Source: Blastococcus litoris
GTDB lineage: Bacteria > Actinomycetota > Actinomycetes > Mycobacteriales > Geodermatophilaceae
Length of the DNA stretch: 64,000 nucleotides
Reading direction: 5' to 3'
Assembly: GCF_003075095.1 (NCBI RefSeq)
Contig: NZ_QCZF01000001.1
Coordinates: 806,001 to 870,000, forward strand
The position numbers and the translations under genes were made by a program. The notes below the pieces were generated by a model. The model was given only the letters and a program-made list of their open reading frames with translations, ran no database searches and was not told where the DNA came from. Below, one piece after another: positions 16,795 to 25,758 of the stretch. Positions within the stretch are counted from its first letter, which is position 1. Every line of letters starts with the position of its first letter.

Positions 16795-17907
16795 GTGGCT
16801 GCCGACTTCTCCGTCGTACTCGACGAGCTCAACACGACCCTGAAGTCGATCGAGGCCGTGCTGCGCGTCGACGACATGCGCAACGAGATCGCGGACCTGG
16901 AGCAGCAGGCCGCCGCGCCCGACCTCTGGAACGACGTCGAGGCCGCGCAGGCGCTCACCTCCCGGCTGTCCTTCCTGCAGGGCACCCTGCGCCGCGTCGA
17001 GGAGCTGCGCAGCCGGCTCGACGACGTCGCCGTCCTGCACGAGCTGGCCGCCGAGGAGAGCGACGACGCCACCACCGCGGAGGCGGAGAAGGAGCTGGAG
17101 AGCATCCGCGCCGTCATCGACGAGCTCGAGGTCCGCACGCTGCTCAACGGCGAGTACGACTCCCGCGAGGCGCTGGTGACCATCCGTTCGGAGGCCGGTG
17201 GCGTCGACGCGGCCGACTTCGCCGAGATGCTCATGCGCATGTACCTGCGCTGGGCGGAGCGGCACAAGTACCCGACCGAGGTCTACGACGTCAGCTACGC
17301 GGAGGAGGCGGGCATCAAGTCCGCGACCTTCGCGGTCAAGGTGCCCTACGCCTACGGGACCCTGTCGGTGGAGCAGGGCACGCACCGGCTGGTCCGCATC
17401 TCGCCGTTCGACAACCAGGGCCGCCGGCAGACGTCGTTCGCCGGCGTCGAGGTGCTGCCGGTCGTCGAGCAGACCGACCACGTGGACATCCCCGAGAACG
17501 AGATCCGGGTCGACGTCTTCCGCTCCTCGGGTCCCGGTGGGCAGAGCGTGAACACCACCGACTCGGCCGTCCGGATGACCCACATCCCGACCGGCATCGT
17601 GGTGTCCTGCCAGAACGAGAAGAGCCAGATCCAGAACCGCGCCGCCGCGCTGCGGGTGCTCCAGGCCCGGCTGCTCGTCGTCCGCCAGCAGGAGCAGAAG
17701 GCGGAGATGGACGCGCTCAAGGGCGAGGGCAGCAGCTGGGGCAACCAGATGCGCTCCTACGTCCTGCACCCGTACCAGATGGTCAAGGACCTGCGGACCG
17801 AGCAGGAGAGCGGCAACCCCGGAGACGTGCTGGACGGCGGGATCGACGCCTTCATCGAGGCGGGCATCCGGTGGCGCCGCCAGCAGGAGACCGTCGACGC
17901 GAACTAG
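16795..17907 (+). CDS. prfB: Peptide chain release factor 2
   Basis: RF2 recognises UGA and UAA stop codons and triggers peptide release on the ribosome. The 370-residue protein has the stop-codon tripeptide SPF (203-205, in [11 protein letters not shown]), the catalytic GGQ (248-250, in [10 protein letters not shown]) and the family N-terminal coiled region ([15 protein letters not shown]). The gene reads through in one frame; the programmed +1 frameshift found in many bacterial prfB genes is absent, as is usual in actinobacteria. The start GTG 16795 gives the family's N-terminus. ftsE and ftsX follow, the standard actinobacterial order. Confidence 0.97.
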   Translation: MAADFSVVLDELNTTLKSIEAVLRVDDMRNEIADLEQQAAAPDLWNDVEAAQALTSRLSFLQGTLRRVEELRSRLDDVAVLHELAAEESDDATTAEAEKELESIRAVIDELEVRTLLNGEYDSREALVTIRSEAGGVDAADFAEMLMRMYLRWAERHKYPTEVYDVSYAEEAGIKSATFAVKVPYAYGTLSVEQGTHRLVRISPFDNQGRRQTSFAGVEVLPVVEQTDHVDIPENEIRVDVFRSSGPGGQSVNTTDSAVRMTHIPTGIVVSCQNEKSQIQNRAAALRVLQARLLVVRQQEQKAEMDALKGEGSSWGNQMRSYVLHPYQMVKDLRTEQESGNPGDVLDGGIDAFIEAGIRWRRQQETVDAN

Positions 17908-17979
17908 GCCCGCGCGGGGCCGGTCGAACGAGTCCCGCGAGTTCCGTGGCGAACCGGCCATGGGCACAGCCAGGGCAGG

Positions 17980-17985
17980 TACCGT
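17980..17985 (+). promoter_or_regulatory. Probable -10 box of ftsE
   Basis: TACCGT lies 8 bases before GTG 17994, with no Shine-Dalgarno, so ftsE may have its own leaderless promoter besides read-through from prfB. Confidence 0.4.
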
Positions 17986-17993
17986 GGCGCCTC

Positions 17994-18683
17994 GTGATCG
18001 AATTGCAACACGTCACCAAGCTCTACCCGGCCAGCGGCCGGCCGGCCCTCGACGACGTGTCCACCGAGATCGACAAGGGCGAGTTCGTCTTCCTGATCGG
18101 TTCCTCCGGTTCGGGGAAGTCGACGTTCCTCCGGCTGCTGCTCAAGGAGGACACCCCGACCACGGGCACGATCAGCGTGAACGGCAAGGTCCTGAACACG
18201 ATGAGCAAGTGGCAGGTGCCCAAGCTGCGCCGGACCATGGGCTGCGTCTTCCAGGACTTCCGGCTGCTCCGCGACCGCACCGTGGCGCAGAACGTGGCCT
18301 TCGCGCTGGAGGTCATCAACAAGCCCCAGCGCACCATCAAGCGGGTCGTGCCCGAGGTGCTGGAGATGGTCGGCCTCGAGGGCAAGGCCAACCGGCTGCC
18401 CAACGAGCTCTCCGGTGGTGAGCAGCAGCGGGTGGCGATCGCCCGCGCGTTCGTCAACCGGCCGCTGGTGCTGCTGGCCGACGAGCCGACCGGCAACCTC
18501 GACCCCGAGACCAGCGAGGGCATCATGCTGCTCCTCGAGCGGATCAACCGGACCGGCACCACGGTGATCATGGCGACGCACGACTACCACATCGTCGACT
18601 CGATGCGCCGCCGCGTCATCGAGCTCAACGGGGGAGTCCTCACCCGCGACCAGTCGCGTGGCGTGTACGGGGTCGGCCGCTAG
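17994..18683 (+). CDS. ftsE: Cell division ATP-binding protein FtsE
   Basis: FtsE is the ATPase of the FtsEX complex, which controls peptidoglycan hydrolases at the division site. The 229-residue ABC protein has Walker [10 protein letters not shown] (36-44), Q-loop VFQDFRLL, signature LSGGEQQR (139-146), Walker [13 protein letters not shown] and the switch histidine in [27 protein letters not shown] is a typical FtsE N-terminus. The partner ftsX follows after 54 bases. Confidence 0.96.
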   Translation: MIELQHVTKLYPASGRPALDDVSTEIDKGEFVFLIGSSGSGKSTFLRLLLKEDTPTTGTISVNGKVLNTMSKWQVPKLRRTMGCVFQDFRLLRDRTVAQNVAFALEVINKPQRTIKRVVPEVLEMVGLEGKANRLPNELSGGEQQRVAIARAFVNRPLVLLADEPTGNLDPETSEGIMLLLERINRTGTTVIMATHDYHIVDSMRRRVIELNGGVLTRDQSRGVYGVGR

Positions 18684-18737
18684 CCCCGCGGCCCACCTGC
18701 GAACCGCCCCACTGCTGAACTCCACGACAGGGAATCC

Positions 18738-19622
18738 ATGCGCGTCAACTTCGTCCTCTCCGAGGTGGCCACCGGGCTCCGTCGCAACCTGACCATGACG
18801 GTCGCGATGATCCTGACGACCGCCATCTCCCTCGGACTCATGGGCACCGGGCTGCTGATCGCCGGGATGATCTCCGACATGAAGGAGATCTACTACGACA
18901 AGGTGCAGGTCTCCATCTTCCTGGCCGACGACGTCACCGAGGAGCAGCGCGCGGCCATCGAGTCGGAGCTGGACTCATCGCCCGAGGTGAAGAGCTTCAT
19001 CTACGAGTCCAAGGAAGAGGCCTTCGAGCGCTTCCAGCAGCAGTTCAGCCAGCAGCCGGAGCTGGTGGAGAACACCCCGGCCGACGCGCTGCCGGAGAGC
19101 TTCCGGGTCGAGCTGGTGAACCCCGAGCGCTACTCGGTCATCGCCGCCGAGTTCCCCAGCGGTGAGAACGGCGTGGACCAGGTGCGCGACGAGGGCGACT
19201 TCCTCGACCGCCTGTTCAGCCTGCTCAACGGGGCCCGCAACGCGACGATCGCCGTGGCGGTGGTCCAGGCGCTGGCGGCGCTGCTGCTGATCTCCAACAC
19301 CATCCAGCTGGCCGCGTTCAACCGCCGCAACGAGACGAACATCATGCGGCTGGTGGGTGCCTCGCGCTGGTACACCCAGCTGCCGTTCATCCTGGAGGCC
19401 GCGATCGCGGGCCTCATCGGTGGTCTGCTCGCCGCCGGCGGGCTGATCCTCACCAAGGTGCTCTTCATCGACAAGACGCTGTCCGGGCCGATCAAGGCCG
19501 GGATCATCCCGCAGGTCGAGTGGAGCGCGATCATCTCCAACAGCCTGATCATCTCCGGGGTCGGCGTCGGCCTGGCCGCGGTCGCCGCGTACGTCACGCT
19601 GCGCCTCTACGTCCGGCTGTAG
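18738..19622 (+). CDS. ftsX: Cell division membrane protein FtsX
   Basis: FtsX is the membrane subunit of FtsEX. The 294-residue protein starts MRVNFVLSEVATGLRRNLTM, has a first membrane span at about 23-45, a large extracytoplasmic loop (about 50-160) that in actinobacteria contacts a wall hydrolase, and three further spans (about 168-190, 215-240, 265-288). The conserved ISNTIQLAAFNRRNETNIMR and LVGASRW precede the third span. The ATG has AGGGAA just upstream. Confidence 0.95.
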   Translation: MRVNFVLSEVATGLRRNLTMTVAMILTTAISLGLMGTGLLIAGMISDMKEIYYDKVQVSIFLADDVTEEQRAAIESELDSSPEVKSFIYESKEEAFERFQQQFSQQPELVENTPADALPESFRVELVNPERYSVIAAEFPSGENGVDQVRDEGDFLDRLFSLLNGARNATIAVAVVQALAALLLISNTIQLAAFNRRNETNIMRLVGASRWYTQLPFILEAAIAGLIGGLLAAGGLILTKVLFIDKTLSGPIKAGIIPQVEWSAIISNSLIISGVGVGLAAVAAYVTLRLYVRL

Positions 19623-19642
19623 CCGCACCCACCCCCGTGCGG
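19623..19642 (+). terminator. Possible terminator after ftsX
   Basis: CCGCAC (19623-19628) and GTGCGG (19637-19642) form a 6-bp stem two bases after the ftsX stop. It is short and lacks a T-run. Confidence 0.35.
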
Positions 19643-19688
19643 GCAGAGTCTCCGGCGTAGGGCCCGGGCCGACGAGGGGAGAGCCGCC

Positions 19689-20717
19689 GTGGCCGCAGGG
19701 ACGAGCGACATCCGCACCCAGATCCTCGCCGGCGCGGCCGACGTGGACGCCGGCCGGGCCGACGTCCGTCCCGTGCTCCGCGCCCTCGGCGTGACCGGCC
19801 TCCTCGCCGACGACGACGGCGAGGCGGACGGCGGCCTGCTCGCCGCGGTCCGCATGGTGCGCCGGATCGCCGCCGGCAGCCTGGCCGCGGCGTTCGCCGT
19901 CTGGTCGCAGCGGATGGTGCTCGAGTACCTGCGCAGCTGCCCTCCCTCGGCGGACGTCCGGGCGCTCCAGGACGCCCTGCGCTCGGGTGAGGTCACCGGT
20001 GCGACCGCGCTCGCACCGGCGATCGCCGACCTGGCCGGCCGCGGCGAGCTGCCCGTCGTCGCCGAGCCCGACGGGGACGGCTGGCTGCTCTCCGGCTGCG
20101 TCTCGTGGGCGTCGAACCTCTTCGACGACGCCGTGGTGGTGACTCCCGCCCGGACGCCGCAGGAGGGGCGCGTGGTGGTCTCCTTCCGGCTCACCGACGA
20201 CGGCGTCGCCCCTCGCCCGGCTCCGGAGCTGCTCGGCCTGAACGGCACCGGCACGCGCAGTCTCGAGCTGCACCGGGTCGCGGTCCCGCGGGCGGCGGTC
20301 CTCAGCGACGACCTCGCGGGCTTCATGTCCCTGTGCCGGCCCCCGATGCTGCTGATGCAGGCCGCGCTCGCCGTCGGGCTCGCCGACGCGGCCCTCGACG
20401 CGTCGGGCGCGCACCTGACCGGCGTGAACTCCGCCCTCCGCCGCGACCACGAGGACCTCGCCCGCCGGCGTGACGACGTCGTCATCGCCATGGAGGACCA
20501 GGCCGGGTCCCTGACCGGCGCCGGCCGTGCGCAGCTCGCCCGGACCCGCCTCGACGCCATCGCCGTCGCCACCGCCGCCGTCGCCCTGGAGACGGCCGTC
20601 TGCGGGGGGACGGGCTACCGGGCGGACAGCCCGACCGCCCGGCGCGTGCGGGAAGCGGCGTTCCTGCCCGTGCAGGCCCCGACGCTCGGCCAGCTGCGTC
20701 ACGACGCCGCCGGCTGA
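19689..20717 (+). CDS. Acyl-CoA dehydrogenase-like flavoprotein
   Basis: The 342-residue protein has the layout of a shortened acyl-CoA dehydrogenase or related flavin monooxygenase: a helical N-domain with LLAAVRMVRRIAAGSLAAAF, a middle beta domain (DGDGWLLSGCVSWASNLFDD, LLGLNGTGTRSLELHRVAVP) and a C-terminal helical bundle with MLLMQAALAVGLADAALDAS. The usual C-terminal active-site YEGT is not visible and the C-domain is short, so a dehydrogenase activity is doubtful. GTG 19689 follows GAGGGGA. It sits between ftsX and smpB without functional link. Confidence 0.65.
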   Translation: MAAGTSDIRTQILAGAADVDAGRADVRPVLRALGVTGLLADDDGEADGGLLAAVRMVRRIAAGSLAAAFAVWSQRMVLEYLRSCPPSADVRALQDALRSGEVTGATALAPAIADLAGRGELPVVAEPDGDGWLLSGCVSWASNLFDDAVVVTPARTPQEGRVVVSFRLTDDGVAPRPAPELLGLNGTGTRSLELHRVAVPRAAVLSDDLAGFMSLCRPPMLLMQAALAVGLADAALDASGAHLTGVNSALRRDHEDLARRRDDVVIAMEDQAGSLTGAGRAQLARTRLDAIAVATAAVALETAVCGGTGYRADSPTARRVREAAFLPVQAPTLGQLRHDAAG

Positions 20718-20775
20718 CCGGGTCATGCGCCGGGGATGACCCCGCGCAGTGGCCGGCGGGTCCACGCTGCACGGC

Positions 20776-21033
20776 ATGGACGGACATGGGGTGCGGCACC
20801 ACCCGGTCGCCGAGGTGGGGCTGCCGGAGGTGGTCGGCTTCGTGCTCGGCGCCGGGGCGATGGCGACGGCGATGGCGGCGCTGGAGGCGAGCCTGTCGGG
20901 CAGCGACACGGCGCGGCGGATCGCCCGGGACGGCATCCGCGCCGAGCTCGCCCGGATGGCCGCGGAACGTGCGGCGGCCTCGGCGTCGGGGTCGCGGACG
21001 GGCCCGACGGTAACCTGGAGGCATGCCGCGTGA
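20776..21033 (+). CDS. Small hypothetical protein overlapping smpB start
   Basis: A frame from ATG 20776 (or GTG 20749) encodes about 85 residues with a small Ala-rich hydrophobic stretch ([20 protein letters not shown]) and an Arg-rich tail. It overlaps the first 11 bases of smpB. No ribosome site is evident, so it may be a chance frame. Confidence 0.3.
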   Translation: MDGHGVRHHPVAEVGLPEVVGFVLGAGAMATAMAALEASLSGSDTARRIARDGIRAELARMAAERAAASASGSRTGPTVTWRHAA

Positions 21034-21499
21034 GACCGGGCGAAAGCTGATCGCCCAGAACAAGAAGGCGCGGCACGACTACTCGATCCTCGACACCTAC
21101 GAGGTCGGCCTCTCGCTGACCGGTACCGAGGTGAAGAGCCTCCGTGCCGGCCGTGCCTCGCTCGTCGACGGGTTCGCCTCGATCGACGACGGCGAGGTGT
21201 GGCTGCAGCACGTGCACATCCCCGAGTACGTGCAGGGCACGTGGACCAACCACGCCCCGCGCCGCAAGCGCAAGGTGCTGATGCACCGCGCCGAGATCGA
21301 CAAGCTGCTCGGCAAGATCAAGGAGGGCGGCCTGACCCTCGTCCCCCTCGACCTGTACTTCAAGGACGGCAAGGTCAAGGCCACCCTCGCGCTGGCCAAG
21401 GGCAAGAAGTCCTACGACAAGCGCCAGGACCTCGCCGAGCGCGACTCCCGCCGCGAGATGCAGAAGGCCTTCGGCCGGTACGTCAAGGGCCGCCGCTGA
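21023..21499 (+). CDS. smpB: tmRNA-binding protein SmpB
   Basis: SmpB binds the tRNA-like part of tmRNA and carries it to stalled ribosomes. The 158-residue protein shows [40 protein letters not shown], the conserved [10 protein letters not shown] region, [20 protein letters not shown] and the basic C-terminal tail ([18 protein letters not shown]) that enters the mRNA channel. TAACCT (21011-21016) and GGAGG (21017-21021) precede the ATG. The partner ssrA gene lies at 37512 in the same window. Confidence 0.97.
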   Translation: MPRETGRKLIAQNKKARHDYSILDTYEVGLSLTGTEVKSLRAGRASLVDGFASIDDGEVWLQHVHIPEYVQGTWTNHAPRRKRKVLMHRAEIDKLLGKIKEGGLTLVPLDLYFKDGKVKATLALAKGKKSYDKRQDLAERDSRREMQKAFGRYVKGRR

Positions 21500-21529
21500 C
21501 CGGAGCGGGCAGGCGCCCGGCCACCCGCA

Positions 21530-21535
21530 TACGGT
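21530..21535 (+). promoter_or_regulatory. Probable -10 box of the oxidoreductase gene
   Basis: TACGGT lies 7 bases before ATG 21543, a leaderless arrangement. Confidence 0.4.
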
Positions 21536-21542
21536 GGCGGTC

Positions 21543-22466
21543 ATGCGCGGCATGGCCTACGACCGGTTCGGCGACGACGACGTCCTGTCCCTCCGGGACG
21601 ATCTCCCCGACCCGCCGGTGGGACCCGACACGGTGCTCGTGCGGGTGCACGCCGCGGGCGTGAACCCGGTCGACCTCGGCATCCGCGCCGGCAACCTGCG
21701 CAGCTTCTACCCGCACCACTTCCCGATCGTCCCCGGCTGGGACGTCGCGGGGGTCGTCGAGGCGGTCGGGCCGGCCGTGGTCGCCTTCGTGCCCGGCGAC
21801 GAGGTGTTCGGCTACGTCCGCCGGGACGACGTCCAGTGGGGGACGGCGGCCGAGCTGGTGCCCGCACCGCAGCGCTGCCTCTGGCACAAGCCGAGCTCGC
21901 TCTCGTTCGCCGAGGCCGGTGCCCTCCCGCTGGCCGGGCTGACCGCCTACCAGGCGCTGACCGAGGCCCTCGACGTGGGCGAGGGCGACCGCGTGCTCGT
22001 GCACCGGGCTGCCGGGGGCGTCGGCTTCAACGCGGTGCAGATCGCCGTGGCGCTCGGCGCGCACGTGATCGGGACGGCGAGCCCGCGCAACCACGGCTTC
22101 CTGCGCGACGCCGGGGCGGCCGAGGTGCTCGACTACTCGGCCGGCCCGATCAGCGAGCAGCTGTCCGAGCCGGTGGACGCCGTCCTGGACCTGGTCGGCG
22201 GGGACACGCTCGCCGACGCCCCGAAGCAGGTCCGCGACGTCTCCCGCATCGCGTCGGTGGTCGACCCGTCGGTCAACGGCATGGGCGGGCGCTACGTGTT
22301 CGTCCGGCCCGAGCAGCACGACCTCGAGGAACTCGGGCGCATGGCCGACGCCGGCCAGCTGCGGGTGCCGATCGCGAAGGCGTTCCCGCTGGCGGACCTG
22401 GTGGCGGCGCACCGGATGGTCGGCGAGGGCCACGTCCGCGGCAAGGTCGTCGTCACGCTGCCCTGA
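21543..22466 (+). CDS. NADP-dependent quinone-oxidoreductase-like enzyme
   Basis: The 307-residue protein is a zinc-free medium-chain dehydrogenase/reductase of the quinone oxidoreductase type. It has the GroES-like half (VLVRVHAAGVNPVDLGIRAG, GWDVAGVVEAVGPAVVAFVPGDEVFG) and the nucleotide fold with GEGDRVLVHRAAGGVGFNAV, the AAGGVG turn of the NADPH-binding site. The catalytic and structural zinc ligands of alcohol dehydrogenases are missing. It likely reduces a small carbonyl or quinone. Confidence 0.88.
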   Translation: MRGMAYDRFGDDDVLSLRDDLPDPPVGPDTVLVRVHAAGVNPVDLGIRAGNLRSFYPHHFPIVPGWDVAGVVEAVGPAVVAFVPGDEVFGYVRRDDVQWGTAAELVPAPQRCLWHKPSSLSFAEAGALPLAGLTAYQALTEALDVGEGDRVLVHRAAGGVGFNAVQIAVALGAHVIGTASPRNHGFLRDAGAAEVLDYSAGPISEQLSEPVDAVLDLVGGDTLADAPKQVRDVSRIASVVDPSVNGMGGRYVFVRPEQHDLEELGRMADAGQLRVPIAKAFPLADLVAAHRMVGEGHVRGKVVVTLP

Positions 22467-22902
22467 GCGGGGCCTCCCGACGGCGCCGCGCGACAGCCCG
22501 CGCGGCGGGGAGCACGGTCACGGCCCCGCTGACGACCCGCACGGCGGCGGACGCGGCGAGCTGCCACAGCGGGTGCCCGCGCCCGATCACCGTCGCCCGG
22601 ACGGCGCCGGCGGACAGGGGCAGCACCGGCACCGCCGCCAGCAGCCCCAGTCGGGCCGCGACCCCCGCCGGCCCTCGGGCGCGCAGCGCCCTGCGGCCCC
22701 ACGCGGGCGCCACGGCGGCCAGAGCCAGCGTGGCCGCCGTCGGCCCGAGCTGGATCCCCCGCTCGCGTCGGGCGGACCGCACCAGAGCGACGGCGAGGTC
22801 CGGGACGGCGCCCAGCACCATCACCGCCTGGAAGGCGAGCGCGTCCTTCTCCCGCGCGGTCAGCTCCGCGCGCAGGGCGGAGGGCCGGGCGTCGTCGGTC
22901 AT
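22453..22902 (-). CDS. Small hydrophobic protein of unknown function
   Basis: The 149-residue product from ATG 22902 contains REKDALAFQAVMVLGAVPDL, an Arg-rich loop and several moderately hydrophobic Ala/Val/Leu stretches (LGPTAATLALAAVAPAWGRR, VAARLGLLAAVPVLPLSAGA), suggesting a small membrane protein. It ends RRREAPLRAA. It overlaps the 3' end of the convergent oxidoreductase by 14 bases. No family recognised. Confidence 0.55.
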   Translation of the reverse strand: MTDDARPSALRAELTAREKDALAFQAVMVLGAVPDLAVALVRSARRERGIQLGPTAATLALAAVAPAWGRRALRARGPAGVAARLGLLAAVPVLPLSAGAVRATVIGRGHPLWQLAASAAVRVVSGAVTVLPAARAVARRRREAPLRAA

Positions 22903-22956
22903 CCCGCCAGCATCGCAGCGGGGCGGCCGGCGCGCCGTCGTCCTAGGGTCGGGACC

Positions 22957-23850
22957 GTGGTGCAGCCCCCCGACGACGACGCCGACGTCCCCCGGTACTG
23001 GCGGGAGCTGGGCCTGCCCGGGCTGGTGGACGTGCACGTCCACTTCCTGCCCGATCGCGTGCAGGCCAAGGTGTGGGAGTACTTCGAGGCGGCCGGGACG
23101 CACTACGGCGCCGAGTGGCCGGTGGCCTACGCGCTGCCCGTGGAGGAGCGGCTGGCGATCCTCGACGGCCTGGGCGTGCGGGCCTTCCCGACGTTGCCGT
23201 ACCCGCACAAGCCGGGCATGGCCGCCTGGCTGAACGAGTGGTCGGCCGGGTTCGCCGCCGGGCACCCACAGGTCCTGCAGTCGGCGACCTTCTACCCGGA
23301 GCCGGGGGCGACCGCGTACGTGGAGGCCGCCCTCGCGGCCGGTGCGCGGGTGTTCAAGGTGCACGTGCAGGTCGGCTCGTTCGACCCGCGCGACCCGCTG
23401 CTGGACGGGGTGTGGCAGCGGCTGGAGGAGACCGGCACGCCGGTCGTGATCCACTGCGGGTCCGGTCCGCTGGTCGGGGAGCACACCGGGCCGGAGCCGA
23501 TGAGCGGGCTGCTCGAGCGGTTCCCCCGGCTGCAGCTGGTGATCGCCCACCTCGGCATGCCGGAGTACCGCGAGTTCCTCGACCTCGCCGAGCGCTACGA
23601 GCGGGTGCACCTGGACACCACGATGTTCGCCACCGACTTCACCGAGCGCCTGATGCCGTTCGACCCGGCCGACCGGCCGCGGCTGGCAGCGCTGCGCGAC
23701 AAGGTCCTGCTGGGCAGCGACTTCCCGTCGATCCCGTACGCCTACGCCCACCAGCTCCAGGCGCTGCACCGCCTGGAGCTGGGGGAGGGGTGGCTGCGCG
23801 CCGTCCTCTGGGAGAACGGGGCCCGCCTGTTCGGGCTCAGTCGTCGTTGA
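22957..23850 (+). CDS. Amidohydrolase family 2 protein
   Basis: The 297-residue protein is a TIM-barrel amidohydrolase of the ACMSD/2-pyrone-dicarboxylate lactonase type. The metal motif DVHVHFLP is near residue 29, VFKVHVQVG and VVIHCGSG provide further histidines, LVIAHLGMPEY and LLGSDFPSIPYAY (the late Asp) complete the set. Members hydrolyse or decarboxylate aromatic ring-cleavage products; the substrate here is unknown. GTG 22957 has TAGGGT 7 bases upstream, suggesting a leaderless transcript. Its 3' end overlaps the convergent Ig-like gene by 14 bases. Confidence 0.87.
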   Translation: MVQPPDDDADVPRYWRELGLPGLVDVHVHFLPDRVQAKVWEYFEAAGTHYGAEWPVAYALPVEERLAILDGLGVRAFPTLPYPHKPGMAAWLNEWSAGFAAGHPQVLQSATFYPEPGATAYVEAALAAGARVFKVHVQVGSFDPRDPLLDGVWQRLEETGTPVVIHCGSGPLVGEHTGPEPMSGLLERFPRLQLVIAHLGMPEYREFLDLAERYERVHLDTTMFATDFTERLMPFDPADRPRLAALRDKVLLGSDFPSIPYAYAHQLQALHRLELGEGWLRAVLWENGARLFGLSRR

Positions 23851-25594
23851 CGATCGTGCCGACCGCGGTGCCGTCGCCGATCAGGGCGCCGGACGGCCGG
23901 GCGAGCCGGACCGAGTAGGTCTCGGTGGCCTCCCGGCGGCGGTCGCCCAGCACCGGGACGGCGACGGTCCTGGTGGTCTGGCCGGGGGCGAAGGTGACCG
24001 TGCCGCCCACGGGCACGTAGTCGCTGAGCGCCGTGGCGGTGCCGTTGGCCGTGACCCACCGCACCGTCACGCGGCCGGTCGCCGGGGCGGACAGGGTGAT
24101 CCGGAAGGTCTCCAGGCGGGCGAGCCGGTCGCCCTCGGTCACCGACGCGTCCCCGATGGAGAGCTCGGGCGACGCCGTGGGTTCCGGCAGCGCGGCCACG
24201 CTCAGCCGGACCGGCAGGGCCGCCTGCTCCAGCCCGTTGCCGGCGACGACGGTGAACGAGAACTCCCCGCCGCGGGTGGGCGTGCCCGACAGGACGCCGG
24301 CCGGGCTCAGGGTGAGGCCGTCGGGCAGCTGCCCGGTGGAGTGCACCGTGGGCGCAGGAGAGCCGGCCGCCGTGAACGCGAAGGAGTAGGCGCGACCGAC
24401 CGTCGCCTGCCCGGGGGTGCCGGTGAGCGTCACGGGGGCGGTGACCACGATCGTGGAGGTCGTCGCGACGTCGGCGACGACGCCGCCGGCGGTGGCCGTG
24501 ACGGTGAAGGTGTAGCTGCCCGGCGTCCGGGCGAAGCCGGTCAGCCGGCCGTCGGGGGACAGCGCCAGCCCGTCGGGCAGCGAGCCCGCGGTCACCGACG
24601 TGGTCGGGTGCGGAGCGCCCGCCACGGTGTAGGAGAAGTCGTACTCGGTGCCCACCGCGACCGGCGAGAGCGGTGTGCCGGTGAGGGTGATCGGCACCCC
24701 GTCCACCGGGATCGTGAACTGGAGTCCTGCGTCGACGCCCGATCCGTTGGAGGCGCGCACCGCCACCTCGGATCCTTCGCCGATCGTGGTCGGCGTGCCG
24801 GAGATGACGCCGTCGGGGGACAGGGTCAGGCCGTCGGGCAGGGCGCCCGATTCGAGGTGGAAGGTCGGGGCCGGGTCGCTACCGGTGGTGTCGAACGCGA
24901 AGCGGTACGGCTGGCCGAGCGTCGCCGGGGGCGGGGTGCCGGTGACCCGCAGCGACCCGGCCGGCGGGAGGACCTCGAGGTAGTAGAACTGGCTCTCCAG
25001 CGATCCGTCGGGGTACCGGACGTGGAACACGACCGAGTACGTCCCCGCGGGACCGGTGGGCGTGCCGGAGACGAGCCCGTCGGCGCTCAGCTGGAGCCCG
25101 TCCGGCAGGCCGGAGGTGGAGAAGCTCGGGGACTGCCGCGCCACGAGGATCTGGAAGCTGTAGGGCACGCCGACGGTGGCGGCCGGTGGCTGCCCGGTGA
25201 CGACCGGCGCCGCGATGTCGAGGCAGACCTCGACGAGCCGCCCCGTGTACCCGCTCTCCCCGATCACCCGGTAGGTGCGGCAGCTCTGGGTGGGTTCGGT
25301 CGGCGTGCCGTGCAGGAGCCCGTCCGGCTCGAGCGTCAACCCGTCGAACGATGCGCCGAAGCCCACGTCCAGGGACAACCCCGTATCGGGGACGAGGGGG
25401 AACGGCACCTGGACGCTCAGCGGCTGACCCACGGTGCCGCTCACGGACACGGTGGAGGCGATCTCGTCGCCCGCCCGCGCGCCGGTGGCGGAGGTGAGCA
25501 CGGCTGCCGCGACGAGCGCGGTCACGGAGACGATCAGCGCGAGGGCGCGACGGGTGCGGTGGCGGGCTGGGGCGGGGTGCGACGCGACGTCCAT
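23837..25594 (-). CDS. Secreted protein with putative Ig repeats and Calx-beta domain
   Basis: The 585-residue protein starts with a signal peptide (RRALALIVSVTALVAAAVLT, cleavage near ARA-GDE). About five He_PIG-type putative Ig repeats follow, each ending in the LPDGLTLSPDGVxSGTPT pattern, alternating with a strand like YSFAFTAAGSPAPT. The C-terminus (from about 485) is a Calx-beta-like domain with SVTEGD, VRWVTANGTATALSDY, TVTFAPGQTTRTVAVPVLGD and GTIVNDD, which in other proteins binds calcium. It is an adhesion or matrix-type surface protein by layout. No anchor is visible. The ATG 25594 follows GGAGAG. Confidence 0.85.
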   Translation of the reverse strand: MDVASHPAPARHRTRRALALIVSVTALVAAAVLTSATGARAGDEIASTVSVSGTVGQPLSVQVPFPLVPDTGLSLDVGFGASFDGLTLEPDGLLHGTPTEPTQSCRTYRVIGESGYTGRLVEVCLDIAAPVVTGQPPAATVGVPYSFQILVARQSPSFSTSGLPDGLQLSADGLVSGTPTGPAGTYSVVFHVRYPDGSLESQFYYLEVLPPAGSLRVTGTPPPATLGQPYRFAFDTTGSDPAPTFHLESGALPDGLTLSPDGVISGTPTTIGEGSEVAVRASNGSGVDAGLQFTIPVDGVPITLTGTPLSPVAVGTEYDFSYTVAGAPHPTTSVTAGSLPDGLALSPDGRLTGFARTPGSYTFTVTATAGGVVADVATTSTIVVTAPVTLTGTPGQATVGRAYSFAFTAAGSPAPTVHSTGQLPDGLTLSPAGVLSGTPTRGGEFSFTVVAGNGLEQAALPVRLSVAALPEPTASPELSIGDASVTEGDRLARLETFRITLSAPATGRVTVRWVTANGTATALSDYVPVGGTVTFAPGQTTRTVAVPVLGDRRREATETYSVRLARPSGALIGDGTAVGTIVNDD

Positions 25595-25758
25595 GGGGCT
25601 CTCCGAATCTGGTCGTGCGGCCCGGTTCGGCCGACGGGACCAGGTTCGTGCTGAGGAGACCCACTCCGGATCCGGCAGCAGGCGTATCTCCGGCCGCCGT
25701 TCGACCGCGGGCCCGGGCCGCGGCTGAGGCGACGTCCTACGCGGCGGAGGCGGGTACC

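Noticed and set aside
16796-16830. Programmed frameshift site in prfB
   Set aside because: The RF2 frame is uninterrupted from GTG 16795; no in-frame UGA or slippery CUU sequence is present.
17918-17959. GGCCGGT/ACCGGCC inverted repeat between prfB and ftsE
   Set aside because: The 28-base loop and short arms in GC-rich DNA make it unconvincing; ftsE probably is also read through from prfB.
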